Of a DNA stretch of 64,000 nt, positions 14,651 to 23,335 are shown in pieces (position 1 is the stretch's first letter; the number at the start of each line of letters is the position of its first letter). The notes under the pieces were generated by a model that was not told the DNA's origin, made no database searches, and saw only the letters and a program-made list of their open reading frames with translations. The stretch comes from Candidatus Kapaibacterium sp. GTDB taxonomy: Bacteria > Bacteroidota > Ignavibacteria > Kapaibacteriales > NICIL-2. Both the position numbers and the translations under genes were made by a program. The DNA is taken from NCBI GenBank assembly GCA_026003475.1, contig BPHJ01000001.1, positions 62,001-126,000 of the forward strand. Direction: 5' to 3'.

Positions 14651-15520
14651 CTACTCAAGCGTAATGTCCATCGAAATATCGAGCGCAGGTGCCGAATGCG
14701 TCAGGGCACCGACGGAGATATAATCCACCCCCGTTTCTGCGATCGCGCGGACAGTGTCGAGTCGGACACCGCCGGAAGCTTCGGTTTCATAGCGCTGGTT
14801 GACCAACGCAACTGCACGGCGCAGGTCATCGAGCGAGAAGTTGTCGAACATGATGCGATGGAATCCCCCACAGGCGAGTGCACGCTCCAGCTCGCTGAGC
14901 GATTGCACCTCGATCTCGATGCGGATGTGTCCTTCTTCCCACACCTGCCGAACTGCTGCCAGCGCGGCTTCGATGCCGCCTGCTGCTGCGATGTGGTTGT
15001 CCTTGATGAGCACCATGTCGTAGAGCCCCTGACGGTGGTTGTCTGCGCCACCGATGCGGCAGGAGTATTTATCGAGCAATCGCCAGCCGGGAATCGTTTT
15101 CCGCGTATCGAGAATGCGAGTGCCGGTCCCAGCAACTGCCTCGACGTACTGGCGTGTCAAGGTCGCTACACCGCTCATTCGTTGGAGAAAATTTAGCGCT
15201 GTGCGTTCTGCTGCCAGCAGCGAGCGTGCCGAACCGTAAATGTGGGCCAGTGGCGTGCCCGCAGCAACGCTGTCGCCTTCGCCGGCGAGTTCTTCCCATA
15301 CGGTGCTGGGGTCAACGGTGCGGAACACCAACGCAGCGACGGGCAAACCGCAAATGACCCCCGGCGATTTTGCCACCAGCGTTGCTCGTGCGCGACAATC
15401 AGCGGGGATGGTCGCTTCGCTGGTGATATCTCCACTGCCGATGTCTTCGGCCAGGGCGATCTGCACAAGCCGCAGCACCGAGGCATCGTAGAGCGCCTTA
15501 TGCTGAACGTGCCGTACCAT
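14651..15520 (-). CDS. nadC: Nicotinate-nucleotide pyrophosphorylase (quinolinate phosphoribosyltransferase)
   Basis: 289 residues, the usual length. It converts quinolinate and PRPP to nicotinate mononucleotide, the entry to NAD synthesis. Visible signatures are AEDIGSGDITSEATIP (N-terminal), AERTALNFLQRMSGVATLT, GTRILDTRKTIPGWRLLDKY, the GGADNHRQGLYDMVLIKDNH active-site block, EIEVQSLSELERAL and IMFDNF. The ATG giving MVRHVQHKAL was chosen. It overlaps the end of kmo by 23 bases, so the two are translationally linked in a kynurenine-derived de novo NAD route. Confidence 0.97.
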   Translation of the reverse strand: MVRHVQHKALYDASVLRLVQIALAEDIGSGDITSEATIPADCRARATLVAKSPGVICGLPVAALVFRTVDPSTVWEELAGEGDSVAAGTPLAHIYGSARSLLAAERTALNFLQRMSGVATLTRQYVEAVAGTGTRILDTRKTIPGWRLLDKYSCRIGGADNHRQGLYDMVLIKDNHIAAAGGIEAALAAVRQVWEEGHIRIEIEVQSLSELERALACGGFHRIMFDNFSLDDLRRAVALVNQRYETEASGGVRLDTVRAIAETGVDYISVGALTHSAPALDISMDITLE

Positions 15521-16856
15521 ATCGCTCGAGAATCTGACGGTACGTGTCGAGCATTGCTGGATCATCCCAGCGCTGATCAATGTCCGGCAGCGCCATGATC
15601 TCGCTGATGACACGTTCGTTCACCTGGCCGCGACGGTATGCTTCGTCGTAGGAAACCTCCGGCGTGAACGTCACCAGGGTGTAGAGCGGGGTGTAGAGCT
15701 CGGGGAAGTGCTCCAACAGCAGCACTTCGATCTTTTTGCGCAGCACGAAATGGTGGTCGGCAACCTTATCGCGCATTTCGACGAAGTTATCGAGCGCAAG
15801 CTGCGCGACAGCATCACCAGCGGGTTTGCGCATGCGTTGGTATTCGGCGAGCGCAGCCTCCCAATCGTCCGAGAAGCGATCGAGCAGCTCATCGAGGATT
15901 CGACAATCCTCGAAGCCAGCGTTCATACCTTGTCCATAGAACGGCACGATCGCATGTGCTGCATCGCCGATGAGCACCGTTCGTCCTACAACCCACGGAT
16001 AGCACCGAATTGTCACCAACGAAGAAAGCGGGTTGCGCTCGAAGTCTTCGAGCAATGTCGGCATGAGTGGGACAGCATCGGGGAAGAAGCGCTCGAAGAA
16101 TGCCGATACGTCGGCACGGGTGCGAAGCTGTTCGAACGAAACTTCTCCCTCGAACGGCAGAAACAGCGTGCACGTGAAGGTGCCTTCCGGGTTGGGCAGT
16201 GCAATCATCATGAAACTGTGGCGCGGCCAAATGTGGAGCGCATTTGGTTCCATCCGGAATCCCCCGCCCTCGGCTGCTGGGATGGTCAGTTCTTTGTAGC
16301 CGTACTCGAGGTATTCTTGGCAGTAGTTGTATCGGTCGCGGTAGTGGAGTGCATCGCGGACCGAAGAGAACGCACCATCGGCACCGACGAGCACATCGCA
16401 TTCGATCCGGCGCTGCTCGCCAGTGGTGGTGTGCACAAACGTTGCGGCTGGTACATCGGGATCTACTCCAACGCAGCGCCATTCAAATTCCAGGGTAACA
16501 TTGGGCAAGCGGTCGGCTGCTTCTACCAATGCCAGGTTGAGGTGCCCACGCGATAGTGAGCGGATTGCTTGCCCTGCTATGCCGTAGGGTTGGAATTCGA
16601 GCGTTGAATCCTCGTGGTGAATCATTCGTCCCCGCATAGGGATCGTCAAGGGGAGGACACTCTCGGCAATGCCCGCCCGCTCGAGCGCTCGAATGCCACG
16701 GTCGCTCAAGGCAAGATTGATCGAGCGCCCGCCAGCAAAACCATGCCGGCGCATGTCCGGTCGCCGCTCCACAACATGCACGGCGTAGCCGCGCCGCCCA
16801 AGCATCAATGCCAGCAAGGCACCGACTAAACCACCACCAACAATGAGGATGCGCAT
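15498..16856 (-). CDS. kmo: Kynurenine 3-monooxygenase
   Basis: 452 residues. The FAD-binding GxGxxG is at the start (ILIVGGGLVGALLALML). The KMO-specific block GRSINLALSDRGIRALERAG follows at about residue 43, then the second FAD motif VLIGDAAHAIVPFYGQGMNAGFEDC near residue 295. The C-terminal helical/membrane-associated region is present. It hydroxylates kynurenine to 3-hydroxykynurenine with NADPH and O2, so the pathway requires oxygen. The start was set at the Rossmann motif; longer in-frame starts add an implausible basic leader. Overlap with nadC implies NAD biosynthesis from tryptophan. The other enzymes (tryptophan dioxygenase, kynureninase, 3-hydroxyanthranilate dioxygenase) are not in the window. 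Confidence 0.96.
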   Translation of the reverse strand: MRILIVGGGLVGALLALMLGRRGYAVHVVERRPDMRRHGFAGGRSINLALSDRGIRALERAGIAESVLPLTIPMRGRMIHHEDSTLEFQPYGIAGQAIRSLSRGHLNLALVEAADRLPNVTLEFEWRCVGVDPDVPAATFVHTTTGEQRRIECDVLVGADGAFSSVRDALHYRDRYNYCQEYLEYGYKELTIPAAEGGGFRMEPNALHIWPRHSFMMIALPNPEGTFTCTLFLPFEGEVSFEQLRTRADVSAFFERFFPDAVPLMPTLLEDFERNPLSSLVTIRCYPWVVGRTVLIGDAAHAIVPFYGQGMNAGFEDCRILDELLDRFSDDWEAALAEYQRMRKPAGDAVAQLALDNFVEMRDKVADHHFVLRKKIEVLLLEHFPELYTPLYTLVTFTPEVSYDEAYRRGQVNERVISEIMALPDIDQRWDDPAMLDTYRQILERYGTARSA

Positions 16857-16911
16857 AGCTGCTCTCTTGAATCCACATCTACTCTCTGCTGCAGTCCCGC
16901 CTGCAGGTTGC

Positions 16912-17676
16912 TCAGAGTGGGTATTGAATCCAGAGCGAGAACTGCAGGAATTGTTCGATTGCTTCGCTGGTCTCAAAAATGCGCGTTGGTGTCAGAAGCT
17001 GTCCCCGCCGCTGGGGATCGGTGGTGCGACCATCGCGCCCGATCAGGTTGAAAGCGCCCCAGGCAATACTGAGGTTGAGCATGATGCGATCGTCGAGCAC
17101 ACCTTGCGCACCCAATCGAACAATGCCACCGGCGCGGATAACCGTGGGTTTGAGCGTTGTGTCAATTCCGTACTCCGAGACGGGGGCACCGGTGGATTTG
17201 TCGGTGACTTGGTAACTGAAACTGGCACCACCGACAACCGACACGCGTGGTTCAATGCCGGCGTAGAGAAAGGCTTGTGCCAGCGGCAGGTCTGCAAAAC
17301 GATACTGCACTCCCGTACTGAGGGTGTACACATCCGTGGCAACTTCTCCCCGACCGATGAAGAGCAAGCTTTCGAGCCGCTGCTTTCCCCGAAAAAAAAT
17401 TGCTTCGATGCTCATCGGAATAAACCACCGTTGCTGCTGGTCGAGCGCATGGACATAGCGCAGCGTCAGTCCCGATTGTGCTCCCACAAAGCGCGAACCG
17501 TTCACATACACGATGCCGGAATCATTCGACGACGGTGAGAAGATCAGGTTGGTTGCGGGGCTGTTGAGCAGAAACGTTGCAGTATAGCCGACCGAAGCGG
17601 AACTGCGGTACACTTGCGCACTTGCGCCGATACCGAGCAGCGCGCTGGTGAGGGCTATCAGAACGACGCGAACCAT
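16912..17676 (-). CDS. Predicted outer-membrane beta-barrel protein
   Basis: 254 residues starting MVRVVLIALTSALLGIGASAQ, a good signal peptide. The mature region alternates amphipathic strands such as SGLTLRYVHALD and STGVQYRFADLPL, and ends with FSLWIQYPL, which resembles a barrel-closing strand. The pattern fits small OMP_b-brl porin-like proteins of Bacteroidota. Ligand and role are unknown. A promoter-like box lies 33 bases upstream of the ATG. kmo follows with a 55-base gap on the same strand and may be read through. Confidence 0.65.
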   Translation of the reverse strand: MVRVVLIALTSALLGIGASAQVYRSSASVGYTATFLLNSPATNLIFSPSSNDSGIVYVNGSRFVGAQSGLTLRYVHALDQQQRWFIPMSIEAIFFRGKQRLESLLFIGRGEVATDVYTLSTGVQYRFADLPLAQAFLYAGIEPRVSVVGGASFSYQVTDKSTGAPVSEYGIDTTLKPTVIRAGGIVRLGAQGVLDDRIMLNLSIAWGAFNLIGRDGRTTDPQRRGQLLTPTRIFETSEAIEQFLQFSLWIQYPL

Positions 17677-17708
17677 GCCGAAGCGGCAAATCGTGAAACG
17701 ACAGTGGG

Positions 17709-17716
17709 CGAATATA
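17709..17716 (-). promoter_or_regulatory. Putative promoter (-7 TATATTCG, -33-like ATTG)
   Basis: On the minus strand ATTG, then 19 bases, then TATATTCG approximates the Bacteroidota TTTG-N19-TAnnTTTG promoter with one mismatch in each box, upstream of the barrel-protein gene. Confidence 0.45.
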
Positions 17717-17759
17717 CGAGCCGATTCGGTGCGAACAATGGGCAGTGCTAGCAGTGCTA

Positions 17760-18716
17760 TTAGAGCTGTTCGCGGATGTGGTACTCGCGCGTACTCTGCG
17801 ATTGCCGTACCACCAGCTCGCCAATCAAGCCAATCGAGATCAGTTGCATGCCGACGATCATGAAGGCAACCGCCATGAGGAGCAGCGGACGGTTGGTCAG
17901 GTATGTTCCGCCCAGTGCCCACTCAATGGTTAGCACCAGCGCAATGGCAAATCCTGCCACCAGCAGCAACGTCCCGATCGAGCCAAACAGGTGCAGCGGA
18001 CGCTTCAGGTACCGCGTCGTCAGAACCACGGTCAGCAAATCCAAAAATCCTTTGACGTATCGGCTGGCACCGAACTTGGAGCGACCATACTTGCGACGAT
18101 GATGCTGGACCGGCAGTTCAGTGACGCGAAATCCTTCCCAGTGCGCCAGGGCTGGAATATAGCGGTGCATTTCGCCGTAGATGGTCAAGGTGCGCGTTAC
18201 TTCGGCGCGGTAAGCTTTCAGTCCGCAGTTGAAGTCGTGCAACCGAATGCCGCTTACCAGCGAGGTGACTGCATTGAACAGTTTCGAGGGCAACCGCTTT
18301 TCGAGTGGATCGTGGCGAACATGTTTCCAGCCCGAGACGACATCGTATCCTTCCTCGATCATCGCGAGCAGTTTTGGTATCTCGTTGGGGTCGTCCTGCA
18401 AATCCGCATCAAGGGTAACAACCAGCCCATACCGTGCGCGCTCGAAGCCGACCGCCAGTGCTGCTGACTTGCCGTAGTTGCGGCGGAAGCGAATGCCATG
18501 AATGCGCCGATTCTGCGCGTGCAAGGAGCGGATGACGTCGAAGGACCCGTCGCGGGAGCCATCGTCAACGAAGATCACTTCGTAGGCATCGCCGGCAAGG
18601 GATTCGAGCACAGCCGTCAAGCGCTGCGCCAGTTCGGCCAGCGATTCGCGCTCGTCGAGCAGAGGAACAACGGCACTGATGCCCGTTGCAGCATAGGGTG
18701 GTTGGGTTTCCATCAC
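17760..18716 (-). CDS. GT2 family glycosyltransferase with C-terminal membrane anchor (DPM1/GtrB-like)
   Basis: 318 residues. The GT-A domain (10-230) has SAVVPLLDERESLAELAQRL, EVIFVDDGSRDGS, FRRNYGKSAALAVGF and the metal-binding LDADLQDDPNEI. GLKAYR and the HHRRKYGRSKFG segment match undecaprenyl-phosphate sugar transferases (ArnC/GtrB/DPM1 group). Two strong transmembrane helices follow (about 238-262 and 275-300). It probably charges a polyprenyl phosphate with a hexose on the cytoplasmic face. It starts MM; either Met is possible. Same strand as the upstream barrel/OmpA/aat genes after a 33-base gap. Confidence 0.9.
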   Translation of the reverse strand: MMETQPPYAATGISAVVPLLDERESLAELAQRLTAVLESLAGDAYEVIFVDDGSRDGSFDVIRSLHAQNRRIHGIRFRRNYGKSAALAVGFERARYGLVVTLDADLQDDPNEIPKLLAMIEEGYDVVSGWKHVRHDPLEKRLPSKLFNAVTSLVSGIRLHDFNCGLKAYRAEVTRTLTIYGEMHRYIPALAHWEGFRVTELPVQHHRRKYGRSKFGASRYVKGFLDLLTVVLTTRYLKRPLHLFGSIGTLLLVAGFAIALVLTIEWALGGTYLTNRPLLLMAVAFMIVGMQLISIGLIGELVVRQSQSTREYHIREQL

Positions 18717-18749
18717 AACTGGTATCGAAATTGTGCACGGCTACAAAAA

Positions 18750-19703
18750 TCATTGTTCCCATCCGAAGAGGATACGCACCCCGTAGCGGTAGAGCCGCCA
18801 CTGGGCATCGGTCAGTACGCTGCCAAGCGGAAAGGATGCATATGCCTCGATGCAAAACGAAAAGACGCTCAGCGTTGCCTGCCAGCCGCCACACACCTCC
18901 GCATACCACCGCACGGGCGCTGCCGTCGAAAGGCGTGCTTTGTTCAGAAGCGTGACGGTATCTTGTCCGTTGGCGTAACGGAGGGATGATTTGGCGTCGG
19001 CGATCTGGACGTATTGGGTCGCCTCACTCAGGATAAGCAGTGAGCTTTGGATGCTCCCCCCGACGTAGTAGAACGAGCTCAGGTGGTCAATCGAGAAACG
19101 TCCTGTTGTATCGAGCCGAAGCTGCTCACTGGCCAGGAAGACACCGTAAATCGGGATGGTGAGCCCCAAGCGGGCAGCCAGGAAATGCTCGTTGTTGAAG
19201 AGGACACTCACTTCGCGGAATGGCATCGGTGTGCCGCTCAGGGATAGATACCGCCGCGAGGTGTCCAGACTGAACAGCCGCTCCCGCGAAATTTCGTACA
19301 ACAGATCAGCGCGAAGGATGCAGGGAAACAACGGCACGTTCCACTGCACCCGTGCGGTAATCGGTGCACTGTAGCCAAGGCTGGGGAAATCGTCGTCGGC
19401 ATCGTCGTCTGACCAAGGCTTTTTGATGTCGTCTTCGCCACTGCGGAATGGTGAGGTGGTGCTCCACGTGCCGGTAATGGGTCGTGTGCCGGCGGTCGTT
19501 ATTCCATCGGCGCTACTGTGCTGGTAGAGGTTCAGCGTGCTACCGGCGGAGTAGCCGACTGCACTGTAGGGCGTCGGGAACCATCCTACCGAAAGGAAGT
19601 GAAGGAAATCGTTACCGACGAGACTATCCTCGGATAGTCGGGGCTGCTGTGCCCAGCTACCGACACTGAGCATCAGGAGCAGCACAATCCACGGACAACG
19701 CAT
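18750..19703 (-). CDS. Predicted outer-membrane protein, unknown function
   Basis: 317 residues with signal peptide MRCPWIVLLLMLSVGSWAQ. There is an acidic low-complexity loop (SDDDADDDF, about residue 100) and otherwise alternating strands (for example AARLGLTIPIYGVF and SFYYVGGSIQSSLL), ending YGVRILFGWEQ. No family was recognised. The ATG directly abuts the stop codon of the upstream OmpA-domain lipoprotein, so the two are co-translated and may form one envelope complex. Confidence 0.6.
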   Translation of the reverse strand: MRCPWIVLLLMLSVGSWAQQPRLSEDSLVGNDFLHFLSVGWFPTPYSAVGYSAGSTLNLYQHSSADGITTAGTRPITGTWSTTSPFRSGEDDIKKPWSDDDADDDFPSLGYSAPITARVQWNVPLFPCILRADLLYEISRERLFSLDTSRRYLSLSGTPMPFREVSVLFNNEHFLAARLGLTIPIYGVFLASEQLRLDTTGRFSIDHLSSFYYVGGSIQSSLLILSEATQYVQIADAKSSLRYANGQDTVTLLNKARLSTAAPVRWYAEVCGGWQATLSVFSFCIEAYASFPLGSVLTDAQWRLYRYGVRILFGWEQ

Positions 19704-21416
19704 CTACTGGAGCACTTTCGATAGTTCCACTCTGCGGTTTCGGCGGTAGTATTGGTCAGTCGGTTCACCCGGGCGCCGCGGCAGGAGCTTCCGCTCACCG
19801 GCCGAAATGCCTTCGAGCAACTGCCGGGGCACACCGCGCTTTTGAAGTTCCTCCATAACGAACTCGACCCGACGCCTACCCAAATCGAGATTGTAGGCAT
19901 CGCTGCCATTGGGATCGGTATGCCCGACCAGAACTATGCGCTTGATCCGATCGCGGTAGCGGAGGATATTTGCTGCAACGCGGTCGAGTTCATCGGTCCA
20001 TCGGTGGTCGGTTTGGATGCCGTTCGAATCGAGAACGAAGTCGTACGGAATGCGCGCCTGATCGTGCGGGAAGTTGATGCGCAGCGTGAGTACCTCTGGA
20101 ACGACCAGGTCCTCGGTAAGCGTCAGCGCAGTATCCCCAGCGGGGATGCGTAGCGAACGAACGTCGTAGAATCCGCTGCCCGTCTGCGCTGTCAGTTCCA
20201 AGTCCCGCTCGGTGGGGACTGTTACTTCGAATGCACCGGAGGAATCGGTTTGCGTTTGCGCAACGGTGCGCTGCCGACGGCGATCGCGCACACTGATATC
20301 GGCATCGGGGACGGGCTGATTGCGGGGTGTGCGCACGCGTCCGCGTACCCGTGCAGTTGGGGTTGGCACTTCATCGCTGGATTCGTCGGTGCTGGTGATG
20401 GCTGGTGGCGGTGCTTTCGGTCGCTCCAGGTGCTCGGCAACGTAAAGGTGGAAGTTGTGCTCTCTGCGATCGGAGCTCCAGTACAGCAGGCGGCGATAGT
20501 CGCTTGGAGTCGAGGGGAACAGCTCGTCGCTGGCAGTGTTGATAGGAGGACCAAGATTGACAGGCCTGCCCGCACTCACACCGTCGACACCGAGTCGGAG
20601 CGGTGCAGCAAAGAGGTCGTATCCGCCGACGCTTTCCAATCCATTCGAGGAAAACAGAAGCACGCCATCATGGGTCAGGAAAGGGCAGAGCTCGTCGCAG
20701 GGTGTGTTGATGGTTGACCCAAGGTTGCGTAGCGAATCCCACAGGCCATCGCTGCGGCGGCGAGTATACCAGAGGTCCAAACCACCAAATCCTCCAGGGC
20801 GATCGGAGGCAACTATAAGCAGGGTTCCATCGCGCGACAGAGCTGGATGCGAGGTCCAGTGCTGTTGTTCGATTGGTAGCACCTGAGTGTGCAGAGTACT
20901 GGGGCGTTCAAAGTCGCCGCTGAGCTGAACCACCTGCGCCAGGCGACTGGTGTTCGGAAGCACACCAGCAAGCATTGTCGTGCCGCTGCGCGCAATGACG
21001 CCAATGCTTCGGTTGCCGGGGAGCAAAATCGGTTCTTGGGTACAGTCGAGCGAGTCCGTGGCAACGACGCGGGCGCGAATCAGTGCTTGCGAGCTGGTGC
21101 TTCCACGGGTGACAGCCGCACGCCGGCTTTGATTGCCGTCGAGGAAGCAAACGGCATATTCGTGCTGCTCGGTCTGCGCGCCTCGCACGGGACGAATGCG
21201 CCAGTAAAAGCGTTCATCGCGAAAGGGCGGAACCGTTGCTGTGTCGAGAGCTTCGCCCCGCCACGTCGCTGGCTGGCATTGGGGCTCTGGTGGTGGCGGA
21301 CACTCCACCAACCGCACCGATGGCGAAGGGTCCGGACGAACGTTCCGGCAGCCGAGGATGAATCCACCGACGAAGATGAATTCACCGAGCACGAGCACTA
21401 TGGATAAAACACGCAT
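19704..21416 (-). CDS. OmpA-domain lipoprotein with PD40 propeller and carboxypeptidase-like domain (PorE-like)
   Basis: 570 residues. The lipoprotein signal ends FILGC (Cys23). Residues ~200-370 have PD40/WD40-like blades (HPALSRDGTLLIVASDRPGG, CPFLTHDGVLLFSSNG, YRRLLYWSSDR). Residues ~390-460 form a carboxypeptidase-regulatory-like beta sandwich (VRGRVRTPRNQPVPDADISV). The C-terminal ~125 residues are an OmpA peptidoglycan-binding domain (INFPHDQARIPYDF, VLVGHTDPNGSDAYNLDLGRRR, RRNRRVELSKV). This order, minus a TPR, is that of PorE, a T9SS component in Porphyromonas, so a T9SS or envelope-anchoring role is suggested but not proven. The start overlaps the end of aat by 19 bases. A longer frame start lacks the lipoprotein signal. 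Confidence 0.8.
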   Translation of the reverse strand: MRVLSIVLVLGEFIFVGGFILGCRNVRPDPSPSVRLVECPPPPEPQCQPATWRGEALDTATVPPFRDERFYWRIRPVRGAQTEQHEYAVCFLDGNQSRRAAVTRGSTSSQALIRARVVATDSLDCTQEPILLPGNRSIGVIARSGTTMLAGVLPNTSRLAQVVQLSGDFERPSTLHTQVLPIEQQHWTSHPALSRDGTLLIVASDRPGGFGGLDLWYTRRRSDGLWDSLRNLGSTINTPCDELCPFLTHDGVLLFSSNGLESVGGYDLFAAPLRLGVDGVSAGRPVNLGPPINTASDELFPSTPSDYRRLLYWSSDRREHNFHLYVAEHLERPKAPPPAITSTDESSDEVPTPTARVRGRVRTPRNQPVPDADISVRDRRRQRTVAQTQTDSSGAFEVTVPTERDLELTAQTGSGFYDVRSLRIPAGDTALTLTEDLVVPEVLTLRINFPHDQARIPYDFVLDSNGIQTDHRWTDELDRVAANILRYRDRIKRIVLVGHTDPNGSDAYNLDLGRRRVEFVMEELQKRGVPRQLLEGISAGERKLLPRRPGEPTDQYYRRNRRVELSKVLQ

Positions 21417-22009
21417 GCTGCAGCCAGTGCCTCCGTAAGTTTGGCAAGGTATTGCGAGCGCGGAATCTCGATCGCGCCCAGTGAGAGCGTAAATGGATTG
21501 GCATACTGTGAATCGAGTAGGCAGAAGTTTCGCTGGCGCAGTCGTTCGACCAGGTGAGCAAAACACACCTTCGATGCATTACTGACATGCGAGAACATGG
21601 ACTCACCAAAAAACGCACCACCAATGGTGACGCCGTAGAGTCCGCCGACGAGTGTGTCCCCCTGCCATGCTTCCACTGAGTGGGCATAGCCGAGTTGATG
21701 CAACGCCAGGTAGAGCCGAATAAGATCGCGCGATATCCACGTATGTGGCCGGTTGGCGCAGCAGTGAATCACTTTTTCAAAATCGCCGTTTATGCGCACA
21801 GCGAAGACGTTCCGTTTGACGAGCACACGGACAGAGCGCGCGATATGCGCCCTGTCGAGTGGAATGATCGCTCGCGGATCGGGCGAATGCCAGAGCACAA
21901 CATGCTCGGTTTCCGCCATCGGGAAAAAGCCCGTGCGGTAGGCGCCGAGCAGTTGCTCGACGGTGATGAGCTTGCTTGGCTGCGGCATCAAATGAAATAG
22001 CGAGGTCAT
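21398..22009 (-). CDS. aat: Leucyl/phenylalanyl-tRNA--protein transferase
   Basis: 203 residues. It adds Leu or Phe to N-terminal Lys/Arg to create N-degrons for ClpS/ClpAP. Diagnostic stretches are AYRTGFFPMAE, LWHSPDPRAIIPLD, GYAHSVEAWQGDTLVGGLYGVTIGGAFFGESMFS and LDSQYANPFTLSLGAIEI. In canonical Aat the last reads LIDCQ...H..SLGA; here His is replaced by asparagine/phenylalanine in context. It starts MTSLFHLMP; the upstream extension is shared with a divergent gene leader and is unlikely. First gene of the minus-strand envelope run. Confidence 0.95.
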   Translation of the reverse strand: MTSLFHLMPQPSKLITVEQLLGAYRTGFFPMAETEHVVLWHSPDPRAIIPLDRAHIARSVRVLVKRNVFAVRINGDFEKVIHCCANRPHTWISRDLIRLYLALHQLGYAHSVEAWQGDTLVGGLYGVTIGGAFFGESMFSHVSNASKVCFAHLVERLRQRNFCLLDSQYANPFTLSLGAIEIPRSQYLAKLTEALAAACVFYP

Positions 22010-22083
22010 CGGTCCGCGTGCGTCGAAACATGCAACAGCAAAAATCGTATCCGGCAATGTTTCATGATTCTGGTCCTGACAAG

Positions 22084-22878
22084 ATGATTGCAACCATTAC
22101 CCGTTTTCTGCTGATGAGTCTCGTCAGTGGGGTTGTCGTGGTAGCCCAAACGCAAGAGCCCCCGATTGCTGGGGCAGGGCGGGATACGTTCGATGATCGG
22201 CGTGAAATCGAGCGCCTCCGCCAGCAACCGCTCAATTGGTTCGGTGGTGTCTCGTTTGCCTACTCCCAACCGCGGGGCGACTTCAAACGTTTCCTCGACA
22301 GCATCAACAACGGATGGGGGGCAGGCTTTAGCATCAACGGCGGATACACCTTTGGCCAGGTCCCCGTGTCGGTTGGTGTAGCAGTGGATGTGCTCTTCTA
22401 TGGCATGCAAGAGCGAACCTTCCAAACACCCCTGGTCATCGGCGGCATACCGCGAACGGTGTACGATACGGTGAACACCACAATGACGTTCGTGCCCATT
22501 ACGGTGTTTGTGCGCATCGCCCCGGAACTGGAGTGGTTCCAGCCATACGTGGAAGCAGGTGCCGGACTGAATCTCATTAGTTCGTCGTTCTCGCTCAAAT
22601 CTAACCTGGGCGGCTCCCAAGAGCAGAGCGAATCTCACGCACCGTTCCAGTACTCGATTGGTGCTGGTCTCAACGTCAAAGTTGCCGATGTGTTCAACGT
22701 TCCTGTTTCGCGCCAAGCGTACTATGTGCATCTGGGGCTGCGCTACCTCTACGGTGACTATTCCGATTACACCTTCTGGCGATTTGCCGATGGAAGCAGC
22801 CGGAGTATCGAGGTCGTGCGTGGTGCATCGCGCACGGACTTGTACGTCATTACGCTTGGCGTCAGCGCAGCGTTTTAG
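22084..22878 (+). CDS. Outer-membrane beta-barrel (porin-like) protein
   Basis: 264 residues from the ATG giving MIATITRFLLMSLVSGVVVVAQ, a signal peptide. The mature protein begins with a charged segment, then eight or more amphipathic strands (WFGGVSFAYSQPRG, GAGFSINGGYTFG, QPYVEAGAGLNLI, YYVHLGLRYLYGDYSDY), ending with Phe (VITLGVSAAF). This matches the small OMP_b-brl family. The open frame extends 36 codons upstream into the aat leader, but the signal peptide fixes the start. Function unknown. It diverges from aat and precedes two lipoprotein genes. Confidence 0.75.
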   Translation: MIATITRFLLMSLVSGVVVVAQTQEPPIAGAGRDTFDDRREIERLRQQPLNWFGGVSFAYSQPRGDFKRFLDSINNGWGAGFSINGGYTFGQVPVSVGVAVDVLFYGMQERTFQTPLVIGGIPRTVYDTVNTTMTFVPITVFVRIAPELEWFQPYVEAGAGLNLISSSFSLKSNLGGSQEQSESHAPFQYSIGAGLNVKVADVFNVPVSRQAYYVHLGLRYLYGDYSDYTFWRFADGSSRSIEVVRGASRTDLYVITLGVSAAF

Positions 22879-22921
22879 GCTCTGTAGGTTGGTATGTTTC
22901 ACCTTTTTTAGAGACTGTACA

Positions 22922-23332
22922 ATGAAAGCGATGATTGCTGTGGCAGCGGTAGTGCTGTCCATTGTTGGTAGTGGCTGCAAAAGTGCGGCTGACCATCGCG
23001 CCGATGTCGGCGCATCGCGGCAGGAGGATCTCACCGTGGGCAAGGTGCAGCGTGAAATCCGGCGGGGTATGTCTGGTGCTGATGTCGCCCGAGCGCTCGG
23101 CTCGCCGAACATCGTTACCAAAGATGCCGATGGGCGCGAAACATGGGTCTATGACCGCATTGCAACCGAGGTGACCTATTCCGACAGCCAAAGTGCATTG
23201 TTTCTAATTTTGGCGGGTACAGCCAACCAATCCGGCGCAATGCTCCGCACACAGAAAACGCTGACGGTAGTCATCACCTTCGATGCCAATGGCAAGGTAG
23301 ATTCGTTCTCGTACCATGCATCGAAATTTTAG
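22922..23332 (+). CDS. SmpA/OmlA (BamE-like) domain lipoprotein
   Basis: 136 residues. A lipoprotein-like signal ends GSGC (Cys19). The segment LTVGKVQREIRRGMSGADVARALGSP, followed by GRETWVYDR, is the SmpA/OmlA signature (I..GM...DV...LG.P....G..W.Y). Such proteins assist outer-membrane protein assembly (BamE) or act as small envelope inhibitors. The C-terminal KTLTVVITFDANGKVDSFSYH is the last strand of this fold. Four bases separate it from the next lipoprotein gene. Confidence 0.8.
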   Translation: MKAMIAVAAVVLSIVGSGCKSAADHRADVGASRQEDLTVGKVQREIRRGMSGADVARALGSPNIVTKDADGRETWVYDRIATEVTYSDSQSALFLILAGTANQSGAMLRTQKTLTVVITFDANGKVDSFSYHASKF

Positions 23333-23335
23333 CCG

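Noticed and set aside
22006-23121. 371-codon minus-strand frame antisense to the barrel and BamE-like genes
   Set aside because: Shadow frame; the opposite strand has signal peptides, a lipobox and a recognised SmpA/OmlA motif.
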